Both the position numbers and the translations under genes were made by a program. A stretch of DNA of 64,000 nucleotides. Source: Hymenochaete sp. R1 (lineage: Eukaryota > Basidiomycota > Agaricomycetes > Hymenochaetales > Hymenochaetaceae). A model generated the notes under the pieces. That model was given only the letters and a program-made list of their open reading frames with translations, had not been told where the DNA came from and ran no database searches. The stretch is taken from positions 118,988 to 182,987 of the forward strand of contig JAFREE010000037.1 in assembly GCA_019400425.1 (NCBI GenBank). The letters are read 5' to 3'. Within the stretch, counting starts at the first letter, position 1. Every line of letters starts with the position of its first letter. Below are positions 23,314 to 34,250 of the stretch, piece after piece.

Positions 23314-25406
23314 ATGGCCTTCGACCTCACTATCGGCACTGAGAGAGCTCAAGCTCTACAAGTAAGTGCTTTCAACTCTATGGCTGAGCATATCCTTGAA
23401 CTTGAAACAGGACTCAATTCAGAATGAGCTGAAGGAGAGGAACTTCACGCCAGATGCCGGTATGTCTTCTAGCGTCTTCGCAACAGTCCTAAGAAAAGCT
23501 GATGGGACATGTTACAGACCCTACGATGGCCGAATACATCACCATTATGTTAATCAATAATAAGACAGCAGGTGCGGTTTTCTTGTGGCACTCGTTGAAA
23601 GGACCTTACGGCTGATTCTTCTTGCAGAGCAAATAACCGCCGAACTGGAAGATTGTGAGTCGTTGCATGTTGAGTTTCGAGTATAATTGGTCTGAGTAAT
23701 GTTTGCAGTGATTGGCGCCAGTGAATATGGTGTGTATGCTGCACTGAGTTTTATGTTGTGTTGGTGAAACTCACGCAGACGAATAGACGCTAGTTTTACA
23801 GACTGGTTGTTCAGTGAAGCTGCAAAAATCTCGAAACCCGCACAGGAACCCGCACCTCCGTCATCTCCTTCAGCTGCCCGCTCAAGTGGTGGAAACCAAG
23901 AAAAACCAACTGCTCCAGCAGAAAGGCCACGGTCTGGAACAGGACCTCGAGCTGGCGCCACGCCGATATATAACCAAGCCCTTAGTCAAGCACTACCCTC
24001 AGGTTCTCAGAGTGGTCAAAAACGAACTGCCTCGGCCCGTTCTCCATCTCCCACTGGGCATCCCCAAAAGACAAGGAGAACAGATCTCCCCACAGGGCCA
24101 CGGGCAATGCATGCTCGTGACGGTGGCAATCGAAGTTTACTTGAACGTATGGGTGGCCGAGGTCAGGGTCAACGGAACCAGCGAGACGATGTTCAAGCCC
24201 GCATCGACGCTGTTACGCGACAAAACGCTATGAATCAAGGGTTCAATGGGATGTCGGGGATGGGTGGGATGCCGGGTCAGGATATGGCGGCTGCAATGGG
24301 AGGAGGAATGGTGAACCCGTTAGCTTTACAGGAGATGATGATGAGCCAGATGGCGCTCATGGCACAGATGGCCAATAATATGGGCATGATGGGGCAGCCC
24401 AACCAATTCGGGGGTCCGAATGGCTTCCAACAAAACCAAAATATGCAGAATCCTCAGTTCCACGACAATAATCAGCAGCAGCAACGGCGCGGACAACACC
24501 AAGGGCAAGGAAGAGGTCGTGGAGATGGACAAGGACAACAGCACGGGCAACGCCAACCTAACGTCAATGTAGCACAAAATCCTTCAGCTGCCTCGCCTCC
24601 CATCGTTGCTCCTTCTCCAGTATCTGCAGTGCAGTCAACGACTGGAACTCCAGCGCCTGGGTTCGCACCACCTGAAAGGCCACAGTCACCCTCGCTGTGT
24701 AAATTCGGGCTGAAATGCAACAATGCCCTGTGCCGATACTCGCACGCAAGTCCTGTCGCGACGCCTGAAAGCGGGGTTGTTCTCAGTAACGAAGCTTGCG
24801 AGAATGGAGTCAAGTGCAAAGACAAGGATTGCGTCAAGGCTCATGTGAGCCCAGCGGCTGTGGGTGTATCCACAGGTGAGAAAACATCTTCTACACAAAA
24901 TCGAGTCTACCTTTACTAACATCACTCTTCCAGTACCCGTGCCACCGAAACACGAACCAAAACCCGAACCATCATCATTGAAACCGCCCTGCCGCTACGG
25001 CGCACACTGCACCAAAGTCAGCAGCGGGAACTGCCCCTTCTCGCACCCCTTTGTCCCCAAACCAAATAGCAGCAGCATCACGCCCCAAAACGCCGCCACC
25101 GCCGCTGCAGCCGTCCCCTGCCGCTTCGGGTCGGGCTGCACGCGCGCGACCTGTGCGTTCCAGCACCCGCCGGGGCGCGTCTTGCCGGGCACGTTCCATC
25201 GTGGGCTGTCCGAGTCTGGGCCGAGCGTCGCGGTGCGGACGCCGAATACGGGGACGATGATGGGGCCGAGTCCGCATAGGACTGTTATTTTTAATAAGCC
25301 TGCGTCGGTTGGTGGGGCTGGGGCTGGAGGAGCAGCTGGTAAGGACGCGAAGGAGGGTGGTAATGCGGCGGCGGGGGAAAGTGCGACGGTCGAGGCGGCG
25401 GCTTGA
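23314..25406 (+). CDS. NAB2: NAB2-like poly(A)-RNA-binding CCCH zinc-finger protein
   Basis: Nuclear poly(A)-binding protein controlling tail length and mRNA export. Exons: 23314-23361, 23411-23459, 23518-23571, 23628-23654, 23709-23733, 23794-24875, 24934-25406, giving about 585 aa. One splice is ambiguous: 23730-23801 is an alternative to intron 23734-23793. The N-terminus (MAFDLTIGTERAQALQ, EYITIMLINNKTAEQI) resembles the PWI-like Nab2 domain. A basic Ser/Pro/Arg region, then a Met/Gly/Gln-rich region (24240-24560), precede at least four CCCH fingers of the Nab2 spacing Cx5Cx4-7Cx3H: CKFGLKCNNALCRYSH, CENGVKCKDKDCVKAH, one from CRYGAHC to PFSH, and CRFGSGCTRATCAFQH. An FNKP segment follows in the tail. 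Confidence 0.87.
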
Positions 25407-25886
25407 GGCTTGCTTTGAGAGGTTTTTTGTTTTGTACTGGTACTGATCATGATCATGTTGGATGCTTTGCACCATTCCGGAAGGATCGTGGCGTTCCATT
25501 GTCATGTCACCACGAAAGCTCACGTTTCGCTCGCTCCGTTATCCGGTCCTTTCCACCCCGTAACTCACAAACTCTTCCTTTTCCTTCCCTCCGTCCTCAC
25601 CAAACGAAACCCAAACCATTTTTTTCTTATAAATATACGATCCTCATTATATCTAAGCCTAAGCCTAAGCCAAAGTCCACCCCAAACGTTTCTGTTCTCT
25701 GTTCTCAGCCTCATCGTGTCGATGTTCCGTTTCTGTTTCCGTTTCCTCGTCTCTGTCTCTGTTGTCAGCAAAGGCCTGTCTTCCCTTCCCTTCCCTTCCT
25801 CTCTTTTTTTTTGCGTAGTTTCGTAGTTTCGTAGGATCAGGATCAGGATCAGTGATTGACGACGAATCGAATCGAAAAAAAAGATG

Positions 25887-25945
25887 CAGCCCCCCCCCTC
25901 CTCTCTTTACCCTCCATCTAGAGAGAAGGGGGGGGGGGGGGGCTG
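25887..25945. repeat. Imperfect inverted repeat built on C and G runs
   Basis: CAGC followed by a C run and CTCCTCTCT is mirrored by AGAGAGAAGG, a long G run and CTG. The arms can pair into a hairpin with a short AT-containing loop. The G run might also form a quadruplex. It could act as a 3'-end or pausing element or be an inert simple repeat; run lengths may also be affected by sequencing error. Confidence 0.55.
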
Positions 25946-26307
25946 AAGCGTTCTACGCCCTATTTATATCGTGCCTTCTCTTGAGTGGTTCATACATGAG
26001 TGAGTCGAAAGTGAAATAATCAGGCTAAAAAATAGTAATACACGCAAGTACTAGTGAACACGGACGGGCAAAATGAACATTGACTCTAACACACCACAAA
26101 TGTATATATATAATCACCAAATCATTCATGTATATGTAATATTACCCTGGTCTTTATCAAGACCAAGACTCCAATATTTTTCAGACGAACGAGCTACGAT
26201 TGTGTGTTGTGGAGCCCTCTCGAAGGCGAAGGTGAAGGTGAAGAAATGCGCTGCCAGTACTAGTGCTTTCTGTGCTTAAGCTCGAGCTTGAGCTTGAGCT
26301 TACAGTA

Positions 26308-26340
26308 ACTTGCACTTGCACTTGCACTTGCACTTGCACT
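26308..26340 (+). repeat. ACTTGC hexanucleotide microsatellite
   Basis: Five and a half perfect units of ACTTGC, just downstream of an AGCTTG-type repeat (26279-26300). It is noncoding. Confidence 0.85.
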
Positions 26341-26582
26341 CCTTTTTTATTTATTTATTTAATTTCTTCCTTTTTTTTCGGGTCCACGCGCTGTACTTGT
26401 TTAGCTCTGCTATGTCATGGCTATGGAAGCTGCTATAGGCTATAGATACGGTACGGGTCCATTCATCGTTGAGTTCCTGAGCTGAGAGCTGAGACTTCCC
26501 AGCTCGGAATTCCACACTGGTACTAGTACTGTCAATCCTTTCTATTCTTCTATTCTATTTTTATTTCTATTCGTACATGTCG

Positions 26583-26606
26583 GATACAGATACAGATACA
26601 GATACA
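26583..26606 (+). repeat. GATACA hexanucleotide microsatellite
   Basis: Four perfect GATACA units in the spacer between NAB2-like and Tda10-like genes. It is noncoding. Confidence 0.85.
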
Positions 26607-26808
26607 AGGGTGAGTACGATATAACTTGAGAATCGTTTATATGATATACGATATCGAATATCAGTTACTAGTACCCCTACCCTCACCCTCAGGCTGGCAC
26701 ACAAGTCAAGTAACATGTCAATGTCATGTAAGATCGAAGCTTTCCGTTCCGTTTCTCATTGCAACCCCCCCCCCCCCCCCTCTCTTCCCCTCGTCCTAGG
26801 CCTAGACC

Positions 26809-28160
26809 TTAAAACTCCTCAACAGAAACGAGCGCGCGCTGCTCGTCGATGAACACTTTGAGGCCGTTCCCGAGCCAGCGTGGGAGGTGTCGCTCGCCGG
26901 TGAGGTCGAGGTCGACGTACCCTTGTTCGACGCCGTCCCCGAAGAAGAAGTAGCCTGGGATGTAGCGGTCGATGAAGCTGGATTGGTTGGGGGGTTTATT
27001 GGTGGGTGGGGTGTTATTTGAGGGTTTGGAGGAAATAAGCACCATGGGGTTAGTACCATCGACGAGACAGGAAGGAAAGGAAGAGAAACACACGTCTTGA
27101 CCTGTTCATCCGACATCCCCCTGCCCCCATTCCTCTCCTTCATCTCCCGTTCCTGCTGGAGCCTCCACCGATAAACCACCTCATACGGCCCCGCACCCCC
27201 ACTCTCACTCTCACTCGCACTCGTATTTGCGCTCGGCGACGGCCTGATCTGGACGAAGGCGTCGAAGAAATCCCACCAGCGGAGGTAGTCCCGCAGGTAC
27301 GCGTTGATTTGCTCGATGTGTTCGAGGGGGAAGGGGAGCGTGTTGGAGTTGGGACCGGAGTTGGAGTTGGAGACGGTGGATGCGTAGAGGGTTCGGAGGG
27401 TGGAAGGGGGTTTGGGGGCGAAGCCTACGCACCAGCCTTCGAAGAGGAGGACGTCGAGAGGGGGGCGGACGGTGGTGGGGGTTGGGGAGGAGGTGCTGGA
27501 AGTGTTCGGTGAAGGTGAAGACGAAGGAGGGAATACACGATCGCCCTCCCCTCCAAAGAGACTCTTGTCAAACACAGGCAGGCTCACTCCTTTCCCTTCC
27601 CCTTCCCCCTCCACCACATCGTTAATACGACTCAGCTGCTCGAAGATCCGCGTACCAAGCGGGACATCATGCGTGCCCGGCTGGCCCCTGCCCGCAAGGA
27701 GTGTATTTCCAGGGTGTGTATGGTGCGCGAGGGCAAGGAGGGCGTCGCGTGGGAGGTAGAGGTCGTCGATGGAGAGGACGGCGACAGAGAGGTTGTGAGG
27801 GGGCGCGGAGAGGGATGCGCGGAGATGGTTAGTTAGGAACGTCTTGCCTGGGAGGCGTGGTGTGTAAATGAAATTCGGTTTGGATCAGGACGGGACGGGA
27901 CAGGGCGGGTCAGGAGAGGGAGAGTCAGTTGGTGAGTGAGATTGGCATGCATAGATAGATGATATCGGGGAGGGGCTAGACTGGACAGGAAATGTAGACG
28001 TACCGGAACCTTGTGGACCCTGGAAGGCGACGAATAGAGGAGGGATTGGGGAGTGAGAAGGGAAGGAGGCGCGTTTGCGTTGGAGACAGGAAGTGATGTG
28101 GGAGACCATAGGAGATATTTTATCAAGGAAAGAGGATGGATTGGGAGTTGAGGAGGACAT
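26809..28160 (-). CDS. P-loop kinase, Tda10 / D-glycerate 3-kinase-like
   Basis: ATP-dependent kinase related to yeast Tda10 and plant glycerate kinase. Three exons: 28160-28004, 27847-27094, 26977-26809, giving 359 aa. The Walker A motif GPQGSGKT (residues 48-55) is split by the first intron. Downstream are VAVLSIDDLYLPRD, GRGQPGTHDVPLG, a Walker B-like LLFEGWCVGF, LRWWDFFDAFVQI, and near the end FIDRYIPGYFFFG, all in the order seen in Tda10. Two low-complexity Ser/Pro/Thr insertions (around 27430-27530 and 27190-27230) lengthen it beyond the yeast protein. Whether glycerate is the substrate cannot be told from sequence. It is divergent from the CSC1-like gene. Confidence 0.88.
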
Positions 28161-28562
28161 GACTTTTGAGTGTGTATGGAATAGGTTGGGAGACTAGAAA
28201 GGGACCAGAACTGCCAAGATAATTGCAGAGATTTTAGATTGAGGAGTACTAGAAGTAGAAGGCAGGTGATGAACAACAGACGGTCAGAGACAGAGACAGA
28301 GACAGAGTAAGTGAGTGTGGCTATTGTCTGTCTACTCGCTCGGCTTTCCTTTCGCTTTCTACCATCCACTGGTCCTCTCTTTTCCATTCGTTTTTCTTTA
28401 TAATTCAATCCTCTCTCTTTCATCTTCTCTCTCCACCATTTCCCATTCGGTCTACATCCCCGCAATCAGGTACACCCGAACTCTCTCCCTCTCCCTCTCT
28501 CTCTCGACAACCTCGATCTTCTCTCTCTCACTCTTTCTCTCCTCTCCTCGCCTCCGTCAACC
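28161..28562. promoter_or_regulatory. Divergent promoter with CT-rich leader before the CSC1-like gene
   Basis: 402 bp separate the two start codons. From about 28405 to 28560 the plus strand is strongly pyrimidine-rich (CTCTCT blocks), a common feature of highly expressed fungal genes just before the start codon. A GACAGA-type repeat lies near 28287. Confidence 0.55.
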
Positions 28563-31500
28563 ATGTCCGACGACAATGACGTCCTCGGAGACTTCATCAA
28601 CGAGAACGAGGCTTCAAGGACGCTGGCGCCCGCTGCAGTAGGCACTCAATTCGCTCTCATGTCCGTCATATCCGTATGTCCTCTCTCTCTCTCTCCCTTA
28701 CATCATACCCCTCGTCCCTACCCGAATCCAACACTCTCCCTCTCCTCTCATTTAGATCGCAACTATCCTCGTCTTCAACATCCTTCGTCCAAGGAATAAG
28801 GTCAGTCTTGTTGTATTTCTCCTCGTCGTCGTCTCCTTTTTTGATTGTCTCATCCTTATTTGTATTCCCTTGTTCTCGTGCTGCGCGCTCCTCCCGCAAA
28901 ACTTCCACGGTCGGTTCCATCATATCACGGTCCCCTCTTTTCGTGCTCTCCATAGATCGTATACGAACCAAAAGTCAAATACCATGTCGGCGACAAGAAA
29001 CCTCCAAAAATATCAGACGGCTTGTTCGGCTGGCTCCCGCCCCTCGTACACACAAAGGAGGCCGAACTCCTCGACAAAGTCGGCCTCGACGCAGTCGCCT
29101 TCCTCCGTTTCCAGCGCATGATTCGCTGGCTCTTCACAGCCATCGCCATCCTCTCCTGCGGCATCCTCCTCCCCATCAACGTCGTCTACAACCTCAAGAA
29201 CGTCGATAAAGAAGCGCGCGATGTCCTCTCCATGCTCACCCTCCGCGACCTCACGGGCTCCATCCTGTTCGTCCACGTCGCAGCCACCTACGTGTTCACC
29301 TTTCTCGTCTGCTTCTTTGTTTGGGTCAATTGGAGGCATATGATCAGGCTCAGGCTCAGCTGGTTCCGCTCGCCCGAGTATCAGCAGTCGTTTTACGCTC
29401 GCACGCTCATGGTGCAGAGGGTACCCAAGAAGTATCAGACCGACGAAGGGATCCGGAGTATCCTCGAAACCGTGCAGGTGCCGTATCCCGCAACGAGCGT
29501 GCACATCGGGAGGAGAGTCGGTCGGTTACCTGAACTGATCGAGTTCCACAACGAGGCGGTCAAGGAGCTCGAGCAGGTTCTCGTGCGATACCTGAAAGAC
29601 GGGAAAATCGGCCCCAAACGGCCCACCGTCACCAAAGGAGGATTCTTTGGACTCGGTGGAAAGAAATATGACGCGATCGATTTTTATACGTACGTGAGCA
29701 CATATGCGTCTTCTTTACTATGCACAAGTGTGTTCTTATATTGGTGCAGGAACAAAGTCAAGCGTTGCGAGGCTGCCATTGAGGCGTACCGACAGGAGAT
29801 TGACACTCGCAAGGCCGAAAACTACGGTTTCGCGTCCATGGCCGCCGTCCCCTTTGCGCACATTGTCGCTCGACTGCTGAGGGATAAGAATCCTCGAGGG
29901 ACCGTCGTCACGCTTGCGCCGAATCCGAAAGACATCGTCAGTGATCTCTTCATGACATTAACAAAAAAAAGCTACTTTTATTGACTTTATGTGAAAGATT
30001 TGGGAAAACGTGAGCAAGTCAGACGCGAAAAGAGCCAGCAAGAAGACGATCGGTTGGATTTATCTGGCTATTTTCTGTGCAGTGAATACAGTCCCTCTCG
30101 CAGTCGTCTCCTTCCTCGCCAACCTCGCTTCGGTAAGTTTTCTTCGAGTTTTTCTCCCACCGAATTGATCATCACCCAAAACATCCAGCTAACAGCGTAC
30201 GTCGACGTCCTCGAGAAATGGTCCGACTCCAGCCATACGACGTTCACCATCATCTCCGGTATCCTCCCGCCAGCCGTGTCCGCCTTTTTTGGTTGGATTC
30301 AACCTCAAGTCATGCGCTATCTCTCGCGCTTCCAGGGCGCGGTGACGCGCTCGAGACTTGATCGTGCTGTCGTTGCTCGATACTTTGCGTTCCTGATCAT
30401 CTCGCAGTTGATTTTGTTCACGTTGATTGGGGTTATCATTAGTAAGTTTCGTTTGGATCGTTTGGTTCTTAGGGGGGAAAGGATCTAAAGAGGGTTTTTT
30501 TGGTAAGATGCCGTGAAAGAGATCGTGTCGCAGGTTGGGAAGAAGAGCTTTCAGGAGATCGTGGACAATTTCGATAGTGAGTGCGGGGATGAGTGCCCAT
30601 TTGAACGTCTCTGAGTGACACTATTGCAGAGCTACCGGATACGATCAACAGAACCTATATCGACCAGGCTAACTACTGGCTCACATTCTTCCCGTACGCA
30701 TTCGAGGGTCTTTTTTCTCTCTACTCTTCTACGATCTGACGCTTTTGTGAAATACCCAGTCTGCGTGGATTCCTTGCCGTTTTCGATCTGGCGCAAGTGC
30801 TGCACCTGTTCGTCATCTGGTTTAAGACGCTTGTCTTTGGGCGGACGCCTCGTGATATTCGGGAATGGACGCAGCCCCCGGACTTTGAGTATGCCATCTA
30901 CTAGTGAGTTATTCCTTTTTCTTAAGAGCGCTTAAGGATTTGGCTGAAGGAACGTCCTGTAGTTCGAATCTTGTGCGTGAGATCCCTACGACAGTTTTGT
31001 ACGCAACTAACACGTTCTGTTCAGCTGTTCATGTGCGCTGTGGCCGTCGTGTTCTCGCCGCTGGCCCCGCTTGTTCCCCTCGTGGCCGCCCTCGTGTTCT
31101 GGATCAGCTCGTTCGTATACAAGTACCAGCTCATGTTCGTCTACGTCACGAAAGTGGAGAGTGGAGGGGTGAGTATAATATGGTCGATGATATGCGCGTT
31201 TATGGGCGGCTGATCGGTGTGAACAGCGACTTTGGAATGTAGTAGTCAATCGACTCCTTTGGACCGTCGTGTTCATGCAAGCGCTGATGGTCCTGAGTAA
31301 GTGACACCACTTGATTGTTTGATCAAGAGCTTAATCACCTCTCTTCAACAGCGATCGGTCTTCAGGAGGGCTGGAAGACGTTCCAATGGGTGTCGACGCT
31401 TCCCCCCATTCTAATGGTCTTCATATTCAAGATGTACATCAACCGGACGTTCCTACCCAAGTTCACATGGTATATTCCCAGCGAAGACGAGCTCCGGCTA

Positions 31501-32514
31501 GCCAAGATCCATTCTGAACGCGCGGACGTACGGGGAAGCCGGCTCGAGAAGCGATTCGGGCACCCAGCCCTCCACGCGGAGCTGTTCACGCCGATGCTGC
31601 ACGCGAGGATGATGCCGTTGCTGCCACAGGTGTTCCAGGGCCGGATTGGCCAGGAATCGTTTGGGATGGGCGAGTTCGGTGGACAGAAAATGGAGGCTTC
31701 TGTCGTGCAGGGTGTGAAGATTGCGGCGGTCCAACAGGTGAATTGTTACTTCCGAGTCCGAGCTTCGATTTTTCGGGAAACAAGATATTGACCATCTCGT
31801 TTATTTTATTCGCCGTTTTTTTTATTTTGCAAATTGCAGAGCGAGCTCGAGTACGACCCTGTGCTGTACCAGCGCGACCGTGGGGAGCTCGACTGGGACC
31901 AACGGTCGATAGCGTCGACGACGATTCTCACCGACACGCCTCCCACGCTGCAGCATCACAAATCGTCATACTACGCGGGAAGCGTGAAGGGAGGACGAGG
32001 CGCGCCGCTCGGGTACGAACACTATTTGGCGAATGGGCCGACGGGCGAGTTCGAGATGGCGAGGCTGGACTCGAACGTGGACGAGCAGCCTTTGTTGGCG
32101 GACCATAGGGGGTCGATGATGGCGCAGAACCAGAACACGGGACGGCCCACGCCGCCGCCGATGCAAAGCATGACGTCGCTACCCTCGTACAACATGGGCT
32201 ACTTCGACAATGGGTCTCAGCCCAGTCTACCGCGGTATCCGCCGGGCGTGCCCCAGCCTATGGGTTCACCCGGGTTTGGTGGTGGTGGTGGCGGTGGGTA
32301 CCAACAACAGTTCCAACAGCAACAACAATACTCCCCGCAATACTCCCCGCAATACCCGCCGCAGACGCAGCAGAACTACTTTGGCGACCGGGAAGCGAGC
32401 GTGCACCGACCTTCGCCGCCTTCGCGGCAGCAGACGGGCACTCCGCGGGGGGAGAGCCCGCCGAGTGGGAATGGGAATGTGAATATGGCTGGGCGGGGTG
32501 CGCATCGGTTCTGA
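28563..32514 (+). CDS. CSC1/OSCA-type calcium-permeable stress-gated cation channel
   Basis: Multi-pass membrane channel opened by osmotic or mechanical stress (DUF221/RSN1_7TM family). Fourteen exons: 28563-28673, 28756-28800, 28956-29689, 29750-29936, 29998-30132, 30189-30441, 30508-30576, 30630-30693, 30760-30903, 30963-30972, 31025-31168, 31227-31296, 31352-31737, 31840-32514, giving 1008 aa. The N-terminal helix (AAVGTQFALMSVISIATILVFNILRPRNK) and LFGWLPPLVHTKE are typical, followed by two more helices, a cytosolic domain (YARTLMVQRVPKKYQ) and the membrane core (TIGWIYLAIFCAVNTVPLAVV, FFPLRGFLAVFDLAQV, FEYAIYYSNLLFMCAV). The 10-nt exon 30963-30972 supplies Y-S-N-L of that last block. The C-terminal tail of about 250 residues is Gly/Gln/Pro-rich and cytosolic. 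Intron 29690-29749 is 60 nt and stop-free. Confidence 0.92.
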
Positions 32515-34250
32515 ATGACTTCTTTTCTTTTCTGTCTTTCTTTTCTTTTTGTTTTTGTTTGAAAACTTCATTCGATCGTTCGTTGTCTCTCTGTCTTTAT
32601 CTCTCGTTTCCTGAACTTATCCGGTTTCTTTACAATTACAATTCGCGTGGTGATATGTGTTGATTAGTACTAGTGGACCTCTTCCCCCCCTCTCCTCTCT
32701 CCCTTCCCCATCCCGCCCCCCTCTTTCTCTCGCTACATCTTCCGGTTTTGTTTCTCTTCTTCTTTCTTTCTTTTACATGTGGGTTGGTCAGGTCAGGTCG
32801 GTTGATCGAGGACCAGTCGAGCGGACTTTTAGACGAAGACGAAACATTAAGACATAGGGTATAGCATACGCGATAGACTTTGACTTTTATTACATCCTCT
32901 CTCTCTCTCTCTCTCTCCTCCACCCCCCCCCCCCCTCTCCAACCTAAATCGCATTTTTTCCGCAAGTAATATTGTAAGCTTACCAGGTACCAGGTGGTTG
33001 TTACTCATGTTTTTATTTTCCCGTCTCAATTTTTTTTTTGTGCGAAAGAGGAAAGAGGAGGAAGCGAGTGATCAGAGTGCGTGAGTTAGTACTACAGTAT
33101 CGCTATCACTGGTACTGGCCCCCTTGTTCAAGTTGTCAAATAAAAGACAAAATGCCCCCCCCCCCCCCCAAACCCACACCCTCCCCTGGCTATCTGCTAC
33201 CGACCACTCCGACCTCACTCACTCAACCGAACCGAACCCTCCAAGGTCTTCTTTTTTCGCTGGAGAAAATATGGATCACATCGAACGACGAAAGAAAACA
33301 TCGTGTCATAGACAGTACATGTACTGTACTTAGTGGGAAGTTGTGTCGGGTCGGAACAGATGACTATTAATATTATTCTGACCGGGCAGCACTAAGTTAA
33401 AATCAAGCCTCAAGCGGCTTGAAGTTTTGGAGTTTTGGAGTTTTGGGTACGTAGGCGCGAAAAGTCACGAAATGGGGAGCTTCCAAATCGGGATATTATT
33501 GACGATGCAATGGCTCGTACTCGTACTAGAGACTGCTGGGAGAGGCGGACAACGGACGACGACGGACTGCCATACGCAGCAACATTGAAATAGAGGGTGG
33601 ATAACTTGAATAGTAATCACAATTGCATTAAGTGCGCTGGCTGAGAGCATTTCCGCTTAGTGGAATCATCATCGGAGGTGTGTGCGACGGAGTGGCCTTT
33701 TTTTTTTCTCAAGCTCGCTCAAATTTGAGCCTCTTGAGCCCTTGAGAGAGGGAGGGGGGTCAGAAAAGGGAAAAGGAGATGGAGATTAATCAATGCGCGA
33801 GGCTGTGCGATGCGGCATCAAAGTAAAAATGATGTTATTAATCTGATTGTTGTCACGTGAGTAGGCCGTTGTTTGTGTGGATGGGAAGGCTATAAAGAGG
33901 GGGGAGATGGAAGGAACAGGGAGGAACAGGGTCCATAACCCCCCAGAATCATCCTCGAATCAAAAAAATCACTCCATCCCCCGTCCCCCCGTCCGTCGCG
34001 CGCTTCAGGACTGGTCCCAGCAGCAGCGCAAAGTTAGTAGTAGCAGGCACGTCTTCCGTTCCTCTGTCTACCCCCCCTCCCCCTTCCCTATCCCTCTCCC
34101 TATTTATTCTGGGTACTGGGTACTGGATACTGATACGATATATTACATTACATGACGCTCATGCATCACCGATTATAACATGACACAGATCACAGATCAC
34201 AGATTCCCCTAGCCTACGACCGTGCCCTCTCCTCTCTCTCGCTCTCTCGC
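32515..34250. other. Intergenic region with pyrimidine tracts and simple repeats
   Basis: About 1.7 kb, no gene recognised. It contains CT dinucleotide and C runs (32898-32938), another C run (33154-33169), a TTTTGGAG repeat (33424-33447), and an AGATCAC repeat near 34185-34205. The right end should hold the promoter of the Myb/SANT-like gene. Confidence 0.55.

Larger units (their letters stand above)
25407..26808. other. Convergent intergenic region rich in simple repeats
   Basis: About 1.4 kb between the 3' ends of the NAB2-like and Tda10-like genes, with no gene recognised. It holds GGATCA repeats (near 25834), a C-run/G-run inverted pair (25887-25945), GAAGGT repeats (near 26226), an ACTTGC hexamer array (26308-26340), a GATACA array (26583-26606) and a C-run near 26766-26780. 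Confidence 0.6.
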
